In this document: piece by piece, positions 34,833 through 46,132 of the stretch
How positions within the stretch are numbered: position 1 is the stretch's first letter
Layout of the letters: each line of letters opens with the position of its first letter
NCBI GenBank assembly: GCA_030077755.1
Contig: JAQJZZ010000019.1
Location: forward strand, 1,128,501-1,192,500
Origin: Filosporella fistucella
Taxonomy: Eukaryota > Ascomycota > Leotiomycetes > Helotiales
Direction of reading: 5' to 3'
Length of the DNA: 64,000 nucleotides
Made by a program: the position numbers and the translations under genes
The notes under the pieces: generated by a model
What the model saw: the letters and a program-made list of their open reading frames with translations, nothing else
Databases searched by the model: none
What the model was told of the DNA's origin: nothing

Positions 34833-35248
34833 ATTGGGCGGGTTCTGTAGTCGCTGTCAGCGTAGAGCTACATGTACACGGCGTGTGGAATACCTCTTCA
34901 TAGAGTACTATCGCCGTCTTGATCGTTGTCGTTGAATTTCAGATTTCTCGCGAGACAGTCACATCCCTGTTGGATCATGTGATTTCGAGTTTTGCGCTAG
35001 TACACAGATGTGTTAGGCCGAACGATAAGCTTCTTATCGCTGCTCTTCCCCACGGTTACTCTCTTCCTCCAGGCATCTGCTGCTGTTCATGACTTAGTCC
35101 TCGACAACATTTTCCATTCGCACATTCTCCTAGCTTTGCACTGCCTATTTCGGTCATAATACTTCGTATACTTCCTCAAACTCGCCAGCAAATATTTGCG
35201 TACTCTTTCTAGCCGTCCATGCACAGTATCAGAAACTAAATCTTCGGG
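34833..35248. promoter_or_regulatory. Shared divergent promoter, mS41 / IRC20-like
   Basis: 416 bp separate two divergent start codons. No TATA box stands out. CT-rich tracts precede the plus-strand ATG. Confidence 0.45.
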
Positions 35249-38200
35249 ATGACGGGGAGAAAAGTTGCTGGTCCTCGAAGTGCTTCTGAATATCCCCGAT
35301 CAGATTGTGGAAGGAGCCACGCAGATTCCTCAGCATCGCCTACGAATGCTCATATTCCTCACAGCGATTCAGACGCGCGTTTGACCTCCGAAATGGGGAA
35401 TACGATGAGTTCACCCTCCCTCGATGAGGTTCCCGATGAGCTCATACACTTCGTCGCAAATGTTCGTGGAGGCAATGAGCCTCCCCGAAAACGACAAAGG
35501 AAGAGCGGCGGGGGTGCAATTTCCAGGGATGCACCTGAATTACAACACATTATTGTGAAGGAGATAAAATGGAATATTTTATGTCCCGGTTCCAAATTGT
35601 CACATTTCTCAAGTCCTGCCGCAAAAGAAGATATTTCGATATACGCACACTACACACGATTCTCCGAACTTCCAGAATATATTGAGATCAGGGACGAATA
35701 TACTCAGAGCATCTTTCGTACCCCATTACTAGCGACATTTCAGGAAAATCCTGAAGGGCTACCCTTAGCCTTTTTAGTTGGAAAAGAATCTTCGAAATGG
35801 GCAAAGAACGAAGGCAAATTATGGACCAAGTATGGCATATCACTGTTCCATCAAGGTGGAAATGATGTCATTCAACTCGTATTTACTATCAAATGGAATA
35901 CTACAACGTCCCCTCATGATCTCCTGCAAGCCAAAGAAAAGACTCTGGCTGTTGAGGCCGTACTTCACCAAATTTTCCCGGACTTGAATCGTAAAACATT
36001 AGAACAATGGTCTCCGCAAGATTTCTACCAGTGTGTTCATACTCCTGACAAAGCAGACATTTCGTCAGCTACTATGGAAGTGGATGTGCTGGAAACAAAT
36101 CTGTTCCCTTTCCAAAAGAGGGCTGTTCAATGGCTCCTTAATCGAGAATCCGCCCAATGGACCGAGAATGGGGTCACCAAGCGACCCGTTTCAGATCAAC
36201 GCGCACTACCAATATCCTTCATTAAGAAAACCGATTATACTGGTCAAAACTGCTATGTCAGTCATCTTTATGGAATCGTTACTCGAGACATTTCTCCCTT
36301 CCAAAGGTTCGAGTCTGAGATGAGAGGAGGAATATTGGCTGAAGAAATGGGACTTGGCAAGACTGTTGAAATGATCTCCTTGATTGTGCTTCACCGACGT
36401 CCAAAGGAGGATCAGACCCAGCGTCTTGATCCTTTCAGTGGAGAAATGGTTCGCCCGACTGGAGCAACACTTATTATAACCCCGCCATCGATTCTTCAGC
36501 AATGGATATCAGAAGTCAAAAAGCATGCACCGCTACTCAAGCTATTCCATTACAAGGGTATTAAGTCACACGGCAGGATGAAGTTCGATGATCTCGTTAA
36601 CGAGATGGCTGATTCGGATATTGTCGTTTCTACATATCCTGTACTTGCTGCTGAGATTCATTTCACTCCCCTCAACCCTGAGAAGAAGTTACGGTCACAA
36701 CCTAAGTACCCTCGACCAAAGTCTCCACTCATGATTCTTTCTTGGTGGCGCTGCCTCTTAGACGAAGCACAAATGATAGAAAGCGGCGTCAGTAATGCTG
36801 CTGTCGTAGCTAGGATGATTCCTCGTATAAATGCTTGGTGCGTAACAGGTACACCCTTAAGAAAGGACGTGAACGACCTTCTTGGTTTGTTGATTTTCCT
36901 TCGGTATGAACCATATGCCTCTATCAAGCATGTGTGGAGCACTCTTGTCTCTGCCCACAAGCACGATTTCCGACAACTATTTGGAGCTTTGACTATTCGA
37001 CATAGCAAGAAAAGTGTTCGTGACGAGTTGAAATTGCCAGCACAGAGACGTTACGTAATTACTATGCCCTTTTCACTGATTGAAGAGCAGCACTATCAAG
37101 AGATGTTTAATCAGATGTGTGAAGAGGTGGGAGTTGATGCTCAAGGAGGCCCTCTTAGTGATGATTGGGATCCTGATACCGCGGCCGAGATTATGCGTCG
37201 TTGGCTCGTGAGATTGCGTCAGACTGCACTTCATCCGGAAGTTGGAGGTCGAAATCGGCGTGCACTTGGCCACGCAGATGGGCCACTGCGAACAGTCGAC
37301 CAAGTGCTAAATGCCATGATGGACCAGACGGATGTTGGTATCAGAGCCGATCAGCGGACCTTGCTAGTATCACAGCTCAAAAGAGGACAAATGTTCGAAA
37401 ACTCCCCTCGGGTGGGCGAGGCGCTCGAAATATGGTTGAAGGTGGCCAAAGAAGCGGCGGAAATTGTTCAAGAGTGCCGAGACCAACTACTACTCGAGAT
37501 GAAAGCTGCAAAGGTTGGAGGAAGTGCAACTCCGAAAGAGGGAACAAGCCTCGAAGAGAATGAAAGCGATAATGCCGAGGACCAAGAAGATAACGATCTA
37601 TCATCTCGTCTTGGAACATTTCGCAACCGTCTCCGTGGCGCACTGGAGGTACAGCACGTCGCTGTATTTTTCTGTGCAAATGCGTACTTCCAAATGAAAT
37701 CCAATGAAGACTTGACGCCGCCTGATTCCGACTCTTTTCGAGATTTGGAGAAACTTGAGACTGAAGGATATGAACATGCCAAGTCATTACGACAAGAGAT
37801 TCTCCAAGAAGTGAGTTGACGTCGCGGGTCCCGTTTCACAATGCTGACATTCAAAAACAGATATATCGGAAAGTGGATAGACTTATGAAAAGAATAGCAA
37901 AACGAGCGAACACACAAAATTTTGTTCAAATACCAGAGTTTCCCTCGACACCGCCAAAGGGTGGCATTGAAAGCCGCCGGGTCATAGAACAGCTTGATAT
38001 ACTGGCAACTGCTCTTGATGCTCAAGCAAACATTCTAGATGAATGGAGAGAAAAGACAGTTCAGATTCTACTCCGGCCCTTGGTTGACGAGGATGAGGGT
38101 GTTGAAACTACGGGAGATGAGTACGAAGAGTCCACTAAAACTCAGGATGAGGTTATGGTGTACGTCCAAGCTTTAAGAGCCGTCATTGGAGACCGGTACG

Positions 38201-40052
38201 ATGCCCTGACTGGCCAAGATAATAAGCTAGTTGAGTACGAGGCGAAAGTGGCACTTCGCCTGGCCAAAGATGGTGACGGTGCGTTTCCTGCGAAGACTAT
38301 TGAACTCCTCACCGAACGGCAAAACATCAAGCCTGCGAAGGAACTGGGTTCGCTTCGAGGTATATTCAGCGAACTCAAAGCAATTTCCGCCTCCTTAAAG
38401 TCGGATGTAGATAATGGTAGCGTCCGGGCCCAAAACGAGCTCTCCATCGTCGAAAACCAGGTGAAACTAGCCCACAAGCAATTGATCCAGCAGACCAAGG
38501 TAACGACGGCGCTGGAGAAGGAGGTGGATCTTTTTACCAGCGTGATGAATACCAGGTTGGAATACTATCGACAGCTTCAGCAGGTATCAGATCAAGTCGC
38601 CCCATATCAAGGTCCAACGAGCCAGAACGTCATAAATAGAATGCTGCTAGACGAAAGTAGGCTTGTGAAGAAGATAAGCACTGCCAAAGCAAAAAGACGA
38701 TACTTACTGCATCTGAGGAATGAAGCAACCAACCCGGAAGATCAGCGGATATGTGTGATATGTAGGGACACTTTTGAAATTGGGGCACTTACAGTATGTG
38801 GGCATCAATACTGTAAAGACTGTATACGAATGTGGTGGAGCGGTAGGTTATCATATATAAACCCGAGAATTACACTAACAGATTCCAGCTCACCACAATT
38901 GCCCTGTTTGCAAACGAAAGCTCAGTCAGGCAGACATGCATGAGATCACATATAAGCCACAAGAATTGTCGGTCCATGCAGAAGATGTCCACGATGTATT
39001 GCAAGAACGTTTATCACCCTCTTCTTCGACGAAATCGGCTATCTATTCTGAGATTAGCAAGACCAAGCTTGCTGAGATCAAGAATATCGAGCTTGCCGGA
39101 CCCTCATTCACAACAAAAGTCGACACCCTAGCACGGCACCTTATCTGGTAAGTTGAAGTCCCTCTAAAACCTTTTTTATTGAACGGATTCGGTCACGCCG
39201 GCGTTTTTGCTTGGCCATTTGTGGAATGAGGCTCTACCTCTGGAAGTACCTTGAGAACGTCAATCACAGTACTTTGATTCTATGACTGGCCATTCGGAGA
39301 TGTTGGCGTGGCCAAAGATCTACCCAGTCAACATGGAATTATTAATCATGCTAACGTTAGATAGGCTGCGTGAAACTGATCCAGGTGCAAAGTCAATCAT
39401 CTACTCTCAGTTCAAAGATTTCCTCCAGGTTCTTGCTCGAGCTTTTGATCGTTACCATATCGGGTTCTCTTCTATCGATAAGCCGGATGGCACAGCAAAA
39501 TTCAAACAGGATCCCTCTGTTGAGTGTTTCTTACTTCATGCCAGGGCGCACAGCTCAGGGCTCAATCTTGTCAATGCTTCGCACGTATTTCTGTGCGAGC
39601 CTCTTCTCAACACTGCTCTTGAGCTGCAAGCAATAGCTCGTGTCGATCGTATCGGCCAACAACAAGAGACCACTGTCTGGCTTTATTTGGTAGATGGAAC
39701 TGTTGAGGAGTCAATCCACCAGCTCTCTGTAAAGCGACGGATGGAGCATATTGGTCAGAGGCTATACAAGGGCAAAGGCAAAGCGAAAGAGCTCTCTCCC
39801 GATGAGCTTCTCGATGCGAATCTTGAAGAGGCGAATTCTATGGAGCTACAGCAAGCTTCGTTGACCCAGCTGTTAGACAAGGGCGTGGGAGAAATGGTTG
39901 ATAAAGACGATTTGTGGGAATGCCTGTTTGGTGGTGTGCAGAAACAAAATGCACGCACACTGGACAATAGCGATTTGAGATTTGATGGAGAGGTTGCCCG
40001 GCATCTGAGGGCAGAGGCCGCAGAGGAAAGGCAAATAGTGAGCGGTGCATAG
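35249..40052 (+). CDS. IRC20: SNF2-family helicase with RING finger, Irc20/SHPRH-like
   Basis: Four exons (35249-37810, 37861-38842, 38889-39147, 39365-40052) give 1496 aa. Order of domains: a disordered N-terminus with a KRQRK-type basic patch, SNF2 lobe 1 with EEMGLGKT (Lys at about 371) and the DEAQ Walker B box at 505-508, then VTGTPLRKDVNDLLGLL, a long helical insertion, a C3HC4 RING starting CVICRDTFEIGALTVCGHQY at about 1152 and closing with NCPVC across an intron, and lobe 2 with GAKSIIYSQFKDFL and ARVDRIGQ. RING placed between the lobes is the Irc20/SHPRH layout, associated with ubiquitin ligation and DNA repair. The last intron (39148-39364) is 217 nt, four times the usual size; the join gives HLIWLRETDPGAK, which fits the family. 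Confidence 0.92.
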
Positions 40053-41184
40053 ATGTTTGGTCACAGATGTGGGAGGTTTAGTCACGACTCACGATATTGA
40101 TGTACACAAAACACATGGGACAGTATAGGAAATCGAGGCAATAGACTGGAGAGTGTAATATAACATGTATATTACTCATAAGTAATTATAATTCACAAGG
40201 GAATAGAGTCCCTTCAACTCAATAGTAGTAGCAGCCCTTCCGGCTGCCTTCAAGGCGAGATAATCAATATTGACCCAGCGTTGAGCTAGGACATCTGTAA
40301 TGAGACCCATTTCCCATGCCAAGTAGTATCATATGCCTTGCTATGAATGTGCTAGAGGAATTATCAAGTGGCTATATCTCTAGGAGGTAGCACCTAAAGA
40401 ATATGCAGCTGCCTGCCAACAAGGGAAATTTCGTCTTTGTAATAGAGCCTGAGACCGAGGTATGCTTCAAGACACATCCGATAACAAGTAGTCTTGATAA
40501 ATAATAAAAGAATGAATGAGCCTATTAAAGGCAATCTTTCTTCTCAGGGCATGCCGTATAAGCCCATGCTTTTTGTAGTCCTAATAGACGGCTATCTCAT
40601 GGCAGTCGGCCTGTGTAGAATACGCAGCTGCTACTTCACACGATGCTCAACATCAATAGCTAGGAGCCCGTAACGCACAGTCTCTCGCTGTGGGCATTGT
40701 GCTGAGCATGTAGTAGAATAAGAGCTGAGGGCCTATGTAGCAGGATTATTCTTTTTCGAGGGACCGCGATAGCTTCTGCTTTTGCTAGGAGCCAATCAGA
40801 GCCGCTACATCTTAGCACATCTTGAAGCCACTTGATATCGGGCTTTGAGGGTCAAAGTAGCCTTAGTTATGAAAGCCTGCTTTAAGTCGCCTAGTGATCT
40901 AGCCTCCTTTGCCTTGGAGACAGGTAGGAGAGGGCGAGCAGGTCAGCAAGGACTCCAGAAAGGAGGAGGTAATGGAAAGAAGCGAGCATTAAAAAAAACA
41001 GCGATCATCGATAGAGGGCAAGTGTTGGAACCCCTACTTTGGCGGACCAGACAAATAAAGACTATATATCATGCTATAGCTGATAAAGGAACATATGCTG
41101 TGGCATGGTGCAAGCAAGCTTAGGCGACTACAGGTAGCTCTCGTCCTCAAAATTGGGGAAGGGAAAAAAAAAAAAATACAACTT
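40053..41184. other. Intergenic region, probable decayed repeat next to a tRNA
   Basis: About 1.1 kb with no supportable gene. The sequence is rich in TAG/CTA steps and has short internal near-repeats (for example GCAGCTGC followed within a few bases by a similar flank, at about 40405 and 40627; CTAGGAGCC at about 40660 and 40785). A 92-codon open frame at 40845-41123 has no ATG at its start and resembles nothing. Insertion relics near tRNA genes are common, but I cannot name an element. Confidence 0.4.
41164..41176 (-). terminator. RNA polymerase III terminator of tRNA-Leu
   Basis: The minus strand shows a run of 13 T starting 9 bases after the 3' end of the tRNA, a strong Pol III stop. Confidence 0.8.
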
Positions 41185-41302
41185 TGAACAGGAGGGGATT
41201 CGAACCCCTGCAGGTTTCCCTACGAGAATACACACTGATTTTACACCAGGAAGAATCTATCGAGTCTTGAGTCACGCGCCATAACCACTCGGCCACCTGT
41301 CC
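41185..41302 (-). tRNA. tRNA-Leu(CAA) with intron
   Basis: The minus strand folds as a class II tRNA. The acceptor strands are GGACAGG and CCTGTTC with one G-U pair and discriminator A, as in leucine tRNAs (serine ones have G). The D stem is GCC/GGC, and the T arm AGGGG-TTCGAAT-CCCCT. The anticodon loop reads CT-CAA-G, giving anticodon CAA, and the intron (about 41229-41265, 37 nt) sits just after position 37 as usual. The long variable arm has an AGG/CCT stem. The anticodon stem pairs CGTGA with TCTCG, four of five pairs, with a U-U mismatch in the middle. A-box and B-box are therefore intact. A 13-T Pol III stop follows. Confidence 0.88.
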
Positions 41303-41797
41303 TTAGACCTCGAAGCGTGCTATTCAAATTCATATTGTATTGTTTCGGGGCCTCTGTAGGCCAATGGTGGGTTTAGCCGGGAGTGGAGATGGTGGAGTGA
41401 GTCAAAAGTCAAGCGATAAGAATTAAATGGTGCTGTGTAAATCGTATTAATGAAGCAATTATGTTTGTATATAACGGGTCTACACTGATTCATAGCCCCT
41501 TCCTCTGTGTAAGGTTAAGGGTATTGTCCTTTGTTTTTAATGTAAGTTTCCTTATCAAGCTGCCTCAAACAAAGGGTTAGTTTTCGATCAGTAACAATTG
41601 GAAAGCTACATTCAGCCTCGTGAATTTAGCGAACGGCGCCTTGTTCTACCTACAACTGTATGCTGATGCACCGGCCTAACAACCACCAAGCTTGACAGCG
41701 ACGCCATGCTGAAGCCCAATGGGTCTGTCATGACATCGCACAGCTCTAGTCACACTCAATAAGTAATTTGAAGAGGCATCAGATCATCAACAGCAGG
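41303..41797. other. Intergenic, upstream of RCY1
   Basis: About 495 bp holding the tRNA 5' flank and the RCY1 promoter. No clear frame. The RCY1 start is not at 41768, which is a TTG in the same frame, but at the ATG at 41798. Confidence 0.4.
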
Positions 41798-44581
41798 ATG
41801 TCGAACTTCAAGCGCGCCACGGTCACTGCTGGGGTGAACAGGACCAATATCCTCTCCTCGCTCAAGGCCACCCAAATGATCGAGGACAAGCCTGTCCTCC
41901 CAGCGGAGATCATCTCTACCATTCTCGATTACCTCCCCATTCCGGATCTTATGAGCTTCGCCCGAACCTCCAAACGAATCTTGGAAATGGTCTACGAGGA
42001 CTCGAGATGGGTTCAGCGACTACATGCTATGGGAGTATGGAACGAGGGCGAGGCTCGAAAGAGGCTTGAAGAGGCTATGAGAAGAAAACGAGAGATTATG
42101 AGAATAAGGGCGGAGGAGGAGTCCAAGAGGACAGGAATAGGGGTCAATGGCAATGCGGGGTTACGGAAAACAAGTACGACACTTTTCGATGCTGGTGCTG
42201 AAGAGGAGCGGCAACGGAAGTCTGTGGAGGTAGCTTCCAAAGCTGCGAGAACCTCTATAGACGGGTTTGAGACTCTTACGCTGTCTACACCAGCTCAGCC
42301 CATACAGTCTGCCTCTCGTGCACCCATGCTGGACCCGGAAGCACTTTTGAATGTCTTCACTGGGGTCAAATCTATAAGAGGATCTGCAAGGCAAGAATAT
42401 GCAAAGATATATGCGGCACTGGCACCGTTCTATTATGATCTGGCCAGGTCGAGAAGCCATATGGATCCTGTGATATTCAGGGTCTACCGAGACCCTGAGC
42501 AACAAGCACAAATGTTGGCACATTTACAAATATTTGCAAAGAGCGACTGGGCACATGGATGGAGAAATCGGGAAGAGAAGCTAGTTACCATGGTTGGGAT
42601 TTTTGAGAATGCCGTCTTGAGAGAATTTGAACAGGGCTACGAAGCTTGGGATATTGATGGAAGGATGCGTCGCTATGCACACGTTCTAGCAGTTCTAAAT
42701 GGGGGACATGCCGGAATTGAGCTATTTGTGCAGAAACACCCGATGTTCTCAGATCGAGACGTCCTTGGAAATTCTATGGACTGCATCAATCATGCTTCTG
42801 CGGAGGGAATAGCGCTCGAGCCCTCGAGGGAATTTCTCGAGACGCTCTCCAAAAAGATCAATGAGCAGGCAGATGTGATTGACCGAGTTTTCCCTCCAGG
42901 GGAGGATGTCTACCAGATATTTTTGGATAAGGTGGGGGAAGATATTCTCATGGAATATGTCACACCCCTGTTTGACGAAGCTCACGAAAGGAGTATACCC
43001 TCCTATCTCAAGGCAGTGGCTGGAATATTTGAACAGACCATGCGGTTCGGACTTAGCTTACGACCCACCAAAAACTCCGGTAGCAATTTCGTCGATACGG
43101 TCAAAATGGTACTCTCAAGGGTGTTTGAGCCCCATGTTGACCTATATCTGCAAGAAGAATTGGATTATTTCAAACGCCACGCAGACCGGGAGGTTGGCGA
43201 ATGGGAAAGCAAACTTTCCGCCCAGGATGCAACGACGGAATCCTTCTTCATGGCCAATATCAATCGACAGGCTGACAAGAAGGATTTTCTGAGCTCTTTT
43301 AAAAAAGTGGTAATGATGCCAGTGAACGTTCTGCCCAGCTTGCCGATGGTCTCGCCATTTGGTGTTGCTAAATCAGCCCCAGCTCTACAGGTAGCGAATC
43401 GAGCAAGCTTACAGGCTCAAAGCCCAGCCCTATCGCCAAATCCTTCCAGACCACAAACCCCAGGTTTGGCTGGCGACAGGTCATCAACTCCAAATCCGTT
43501 ACCAGCAGAAGCTCCCACGGATGAGCTGGCCGCAAAAGCCGCTCTGATGGCCTCGAGGCTTGAAGGGATTCGTTCCTTGTTCAGTATTGAAGTCGCACTT
43601 GATCTGACTCACGCTGCAAAAGCAAGCATTGAGCGAGCGGCGCTTTTTGTCCGTCTTGGCGGTCAGACAGGGGAGGAAGCTCGAGAACAATGTGAAGCTA
43701 TTTTTGTCGCTCTGCTTCAGATCCTTGGAAACCGGCACGTCAAAGTCGGATTCGATAAGGCTGTCGATCATCTCTCGAAATACAATCCTCGGGAGGTAAG
43801 TGAGCACGCGCAAGGTGTTGCGCCTCTGGTCACCTTTCTGGAGCTGGTCAATGTGGGTGATTTAATCTCACAGATGATTGATGTCTTCTACGAGCAACAG
43901 CTGGCAGCCACCAAGCTTGCTGATCGAAATGATTTCCTTGATCCTGCCGTCAAAGCGAAGAAGAAATTCGAGCAGATGCTCGATGAACGTGTTGCAGCGG
44001 GGTTGAACAAAGGTATTGACGTCCTGATGGATGAAGTGGAATATCTTTGCGCAACAACGCAAGAGCCAACTGACTACAATCCTCTACCGGCCGCTGATGG
44101 CAAACCTCAGGACTTCGATGTTGGTCCTACCAAAGCTGCAGAAAAAGTCGTCAATCTCGTCGAATCCCATACCAAGATGTTGACGGGTAGCACTGATAAA
44201 AACATGCTCGATGTTTTCAATCAAGAAGTCGGTCTGCGTCTCTTTACCGCTGTATGCAAACATCTCAAACGTCAACGCATCTCTGTCGATGGCGCAATCA
44301 AGCTCATCTCAGACATGAATCTCTACTTTGTATACATCCGAACGCTGAGGAACCAAGATCTGCTGGAATATTTCAAGGCACTCAGGGAACTAAGTCAGAT
44401 CTATCTCATTGATCCGAAGCACGCGAAGGAGATGGCGGAAGTGATTGCTGACGGCGATCGTTTCCATGGTATCTTTCGTGCTGAAGAGGTATATGAGTTT
44501 GCGGAGAGGAGAGCAGATTGGTATGTGGTTAAGAGGAACGTGGAACGAGCTATGTATGGGATTGGGTGTGGTATTATGTAG
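41798..44581 (+). CDS. RCY1: F-box / Sec10-like recycling protein with CaaX end
   Basis: One exon, 927 aa. An F-box lies at about residues 33-71 (LPAEIISTILDYLPIPDLMS and a following RW). The remainder is the long helical Sec10-like domain known from Rcy1 (Pof6 in fission yeast): DVYQIFLDKVGEDILMEYV, then an LSRVFEPHVDLYLQEELDYF block, and a terminal helical bundle. A Pro/Ser-rich linker interrupts it at about 530-575. The last four residues are Cys-Gly-Ile-Met, a CaaX box of the farnesyl type, as described for yeast Rcy1. Rcy1 acts on endosomes in recycling of membrane cargo; the F-box binds Skp1. The ATG at 41798 gives the expected MSNFKR start. Confidence 0.93.
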   Translation: MSNFKRATVTAGVNRTNILSSLKATQMIEDKPVLPAEIISTILDYLPIPDLMSFARTSKRILEMVYEDSRWVQRLHAMGVWNEGEARKRLEEAMRRKREIMRIRAEEESKRTGIGVNGNAGLRKTSTTLFDAGAEEERQRKSVEVASKAARTSIDGFETLTLSTPAQPIQSASRAPMLDPEALLNVFTGVKSIRGSARQEYAKIYAALAPFYYDLARSRSHMDPVIFRVYRDPEQQAQMLAHLQIFAKSDWAHGWRNREEKLVTMVGIFENAVLREFEQGYEAWDIDGRMRRYAHVLAVLNGGHAGIELFVQKHPMFSDRDVLGNSMDCINHASAEGIALEPSREFLETLSKKINEQADVIDRVFPPGEDVYQIFLDKVGEDILMEYVTPLFDEAHERSIPSYLKAVAGIFEQTMRFGLSLRPTKNSGSNFVDTVKMVLSRVFEPHVDLYLQEELDYFKRHADREVGEWESKLSAQDATTESFFMANINRQADKKDFLSSFKKVVMMPVNVLPSLPMVSPFGVAKSAPALQVANRASLQAQSPALSPNPSRPQTPGLAGDRSSTPNPLPAEAPTDELAAKAALMASRLEGIRSLFSIEVALDLTHAAKASIERAALFVRLGGQTGEEAREQCEAIFVALLQILGNRHVKVGFDKAVDHLSKYNPREVSEHAQGVAPLVTFLELVNVGDLISQMIDVFYEQQLAATKLADRNDFLDPAVKAKKKFEQMLDERVAAGLNKGIDVLMDEVEYLCATTQEPTDYNPLPAADGKPQDFDVGPTKAAEKVVNLVESHTKMLTGSTDKNMLDVFNQEVGLRLFTAVCKHLKRQRISVDGAIKLISDMNLYFVYIRTLRNQDLLEYFKALRELSQIYLIDPKHAKEMAEVIADGDRFHGIFRAEEVYEFAERRADWYVVKRNVERAMYGIGCGIM

Positions 44582-44837
44582 GGATGGGGATGGAGGATGG
44601 AGGATGGAAGCATATGGTGTAGATAGGAAGACATAAGTGCATTAGATATGCTACTCCAGAATATACGTGGTATTACCGTATTACAATATGGCCACTACTG
44701 TACAGTGCTGTCCCTTTCACAGTCGCTTCCCTAGCCCTACAAAATACACACCGATCCGGTCCTGTACCTCTCGTAATTCCACAGCTCATCCCGACACGAC
44801 TTCAGTGTCCACCCCTCAAGCCACTCCCCTTTACTCT

Positions 44838-46132
44838 TCAAGGCGACAACACATCAATCAACCTCTCCACCTCCTCCTTCCCCATCCCAATACTCTCACA
44901 ATACCCCCTCACACCCCCATACTTTTCACCTAAATACCCATCCATCTTCTCAATCCAGTCCACAGGACAGCTCGCAAACTCGTCTCCGAGCCCAATACTC
45001 CTAATCTCCTTCAATCTGCTCTCCCTCTCGGGTTCCAACTCCGCTTCGCTCATAACGTAATCATGACTTATAGCATCAATCGGAATTTGCAACAGAAATA
45101 AGAAGAGAGAGATTAGGAGACCCGTTCGATCTTTGCCTTGTGTGCAATGGAGCAGGACAGGATGATTTGTCGGGTCTGAGAGTGCAACGAGTCCTTCCAG
45201 GATTTCGGGACCGCATGCATCGAGGCTATCGAAGCCGAGACCGATGAGGCCGCGGGGAGCCATTACTTCGCGGCCGAGAATGGAGATGGCTTCCATGCGG
45301 TAGCCGAGAGCCATTAGGGCTATCAGTTTTCTGGGGGGGGTGTTAGATTTCATATTTTGAGAAGATCATGAGACGAAAGAAGACAGGGAAGGTCAGAGTA
45401 GAGAGACGCACGTTATACTCCAAGGTCTCATTTTCCAGAGCAGACTTCGTTCGAATCCCTTCCCGTTTATGTTTATGTTAAGATAATTTATCCCCGGGAT
45501 TTGGGACGGCTCTGCGAGGGCGGCGTTGGATTGGAGGAGGGTGGGAATTTTGAGGTCTGCTTCACGCTTCTTGAGTTGATTTGCGTGTTCGGTTCTTGGA
45601 GTGTGTTAGAAACCAGTAGTAGTGTGATTTGAGGCGAGGGAAGTGTAATGATAGTTGGATCTTGGAAGTGCTAATTGGGTCCATGTGTTTTGGTTCCTGA
45701 GTAGTTGACATCGAAGTGATGTCAAGAGGATAGATACATTCTTCGGGGAGAAGGCGTGTGTAGTACGAGTAGTGTAGGGATTGTTCTTACACTGTCCGCA
45801 GATCCATAATAGTCTTGATGCCATATTCCTCTTGCAACTTCTTTCTATCTGAAACTGTTGCATCGTCTAGAAGCGGTATAAGCTATTGCTACAATTCCAA
45901 AATTTTGAATGACCTACCTGGTCGAGCAGACCGAAAGATCTTCCCTTCAGCAACTCGTCTGGAGCACCATCAGCTATATCCCTACACGTGACTGTTAAAG
46001 AGCGTACTTCTCGCCCAGGAAGTCGTTGATAGCCTTGCCCACATCTCGGAAGTTTATTATGTTCTCAAAGGGCTTGGCATTCTCCTGGCCTTGCTGGAGA
46101 TCTGGCTTGATGTTGGACTTGGATTCCGCCAT
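44838..46132 (-). CDS. Tyrosine-specific protein phosphatase (Y_phosphatase3 type)
   Basis: Five exons on the minus strand: 46132-46008, 45958-45918, 45866-45791, 45594-45412 and 45330-44838, giving 305 aa; introns are 49, 51, 196 and 81 nt. The protein starts MAESKSNIKP, then ENIINFRDVGKAIND and, across the second and third exons, GKIFRSARPDDATVSDRKKL and GIKTIMDLRT: all markers of the Y_phosphatase3 family. The catalytic loop HCTQGKDRTG (Cys about 204, Arg about 210) is intact. Substrate is not evident; relatives act on phosphotyrosine or phosphoinositides. Exon 2 is only 41 nt. It faces EIS1 in the opposite direction across about 1.07 kb. Confidence 0.9.

Noticed and set aside
40155..40860. 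Minus-strand reading with protein-like patches next to the tRNA
   Set aside because: I translated it across about 235 codons and found about ten stops, which is what random sequence gives; only one ~50-codon patch is open.
40845..41123. 92-codon plus-strand frame before the tRNA
   Set aside because: No ATG at its start and no resemblance to a known protein or transposase.
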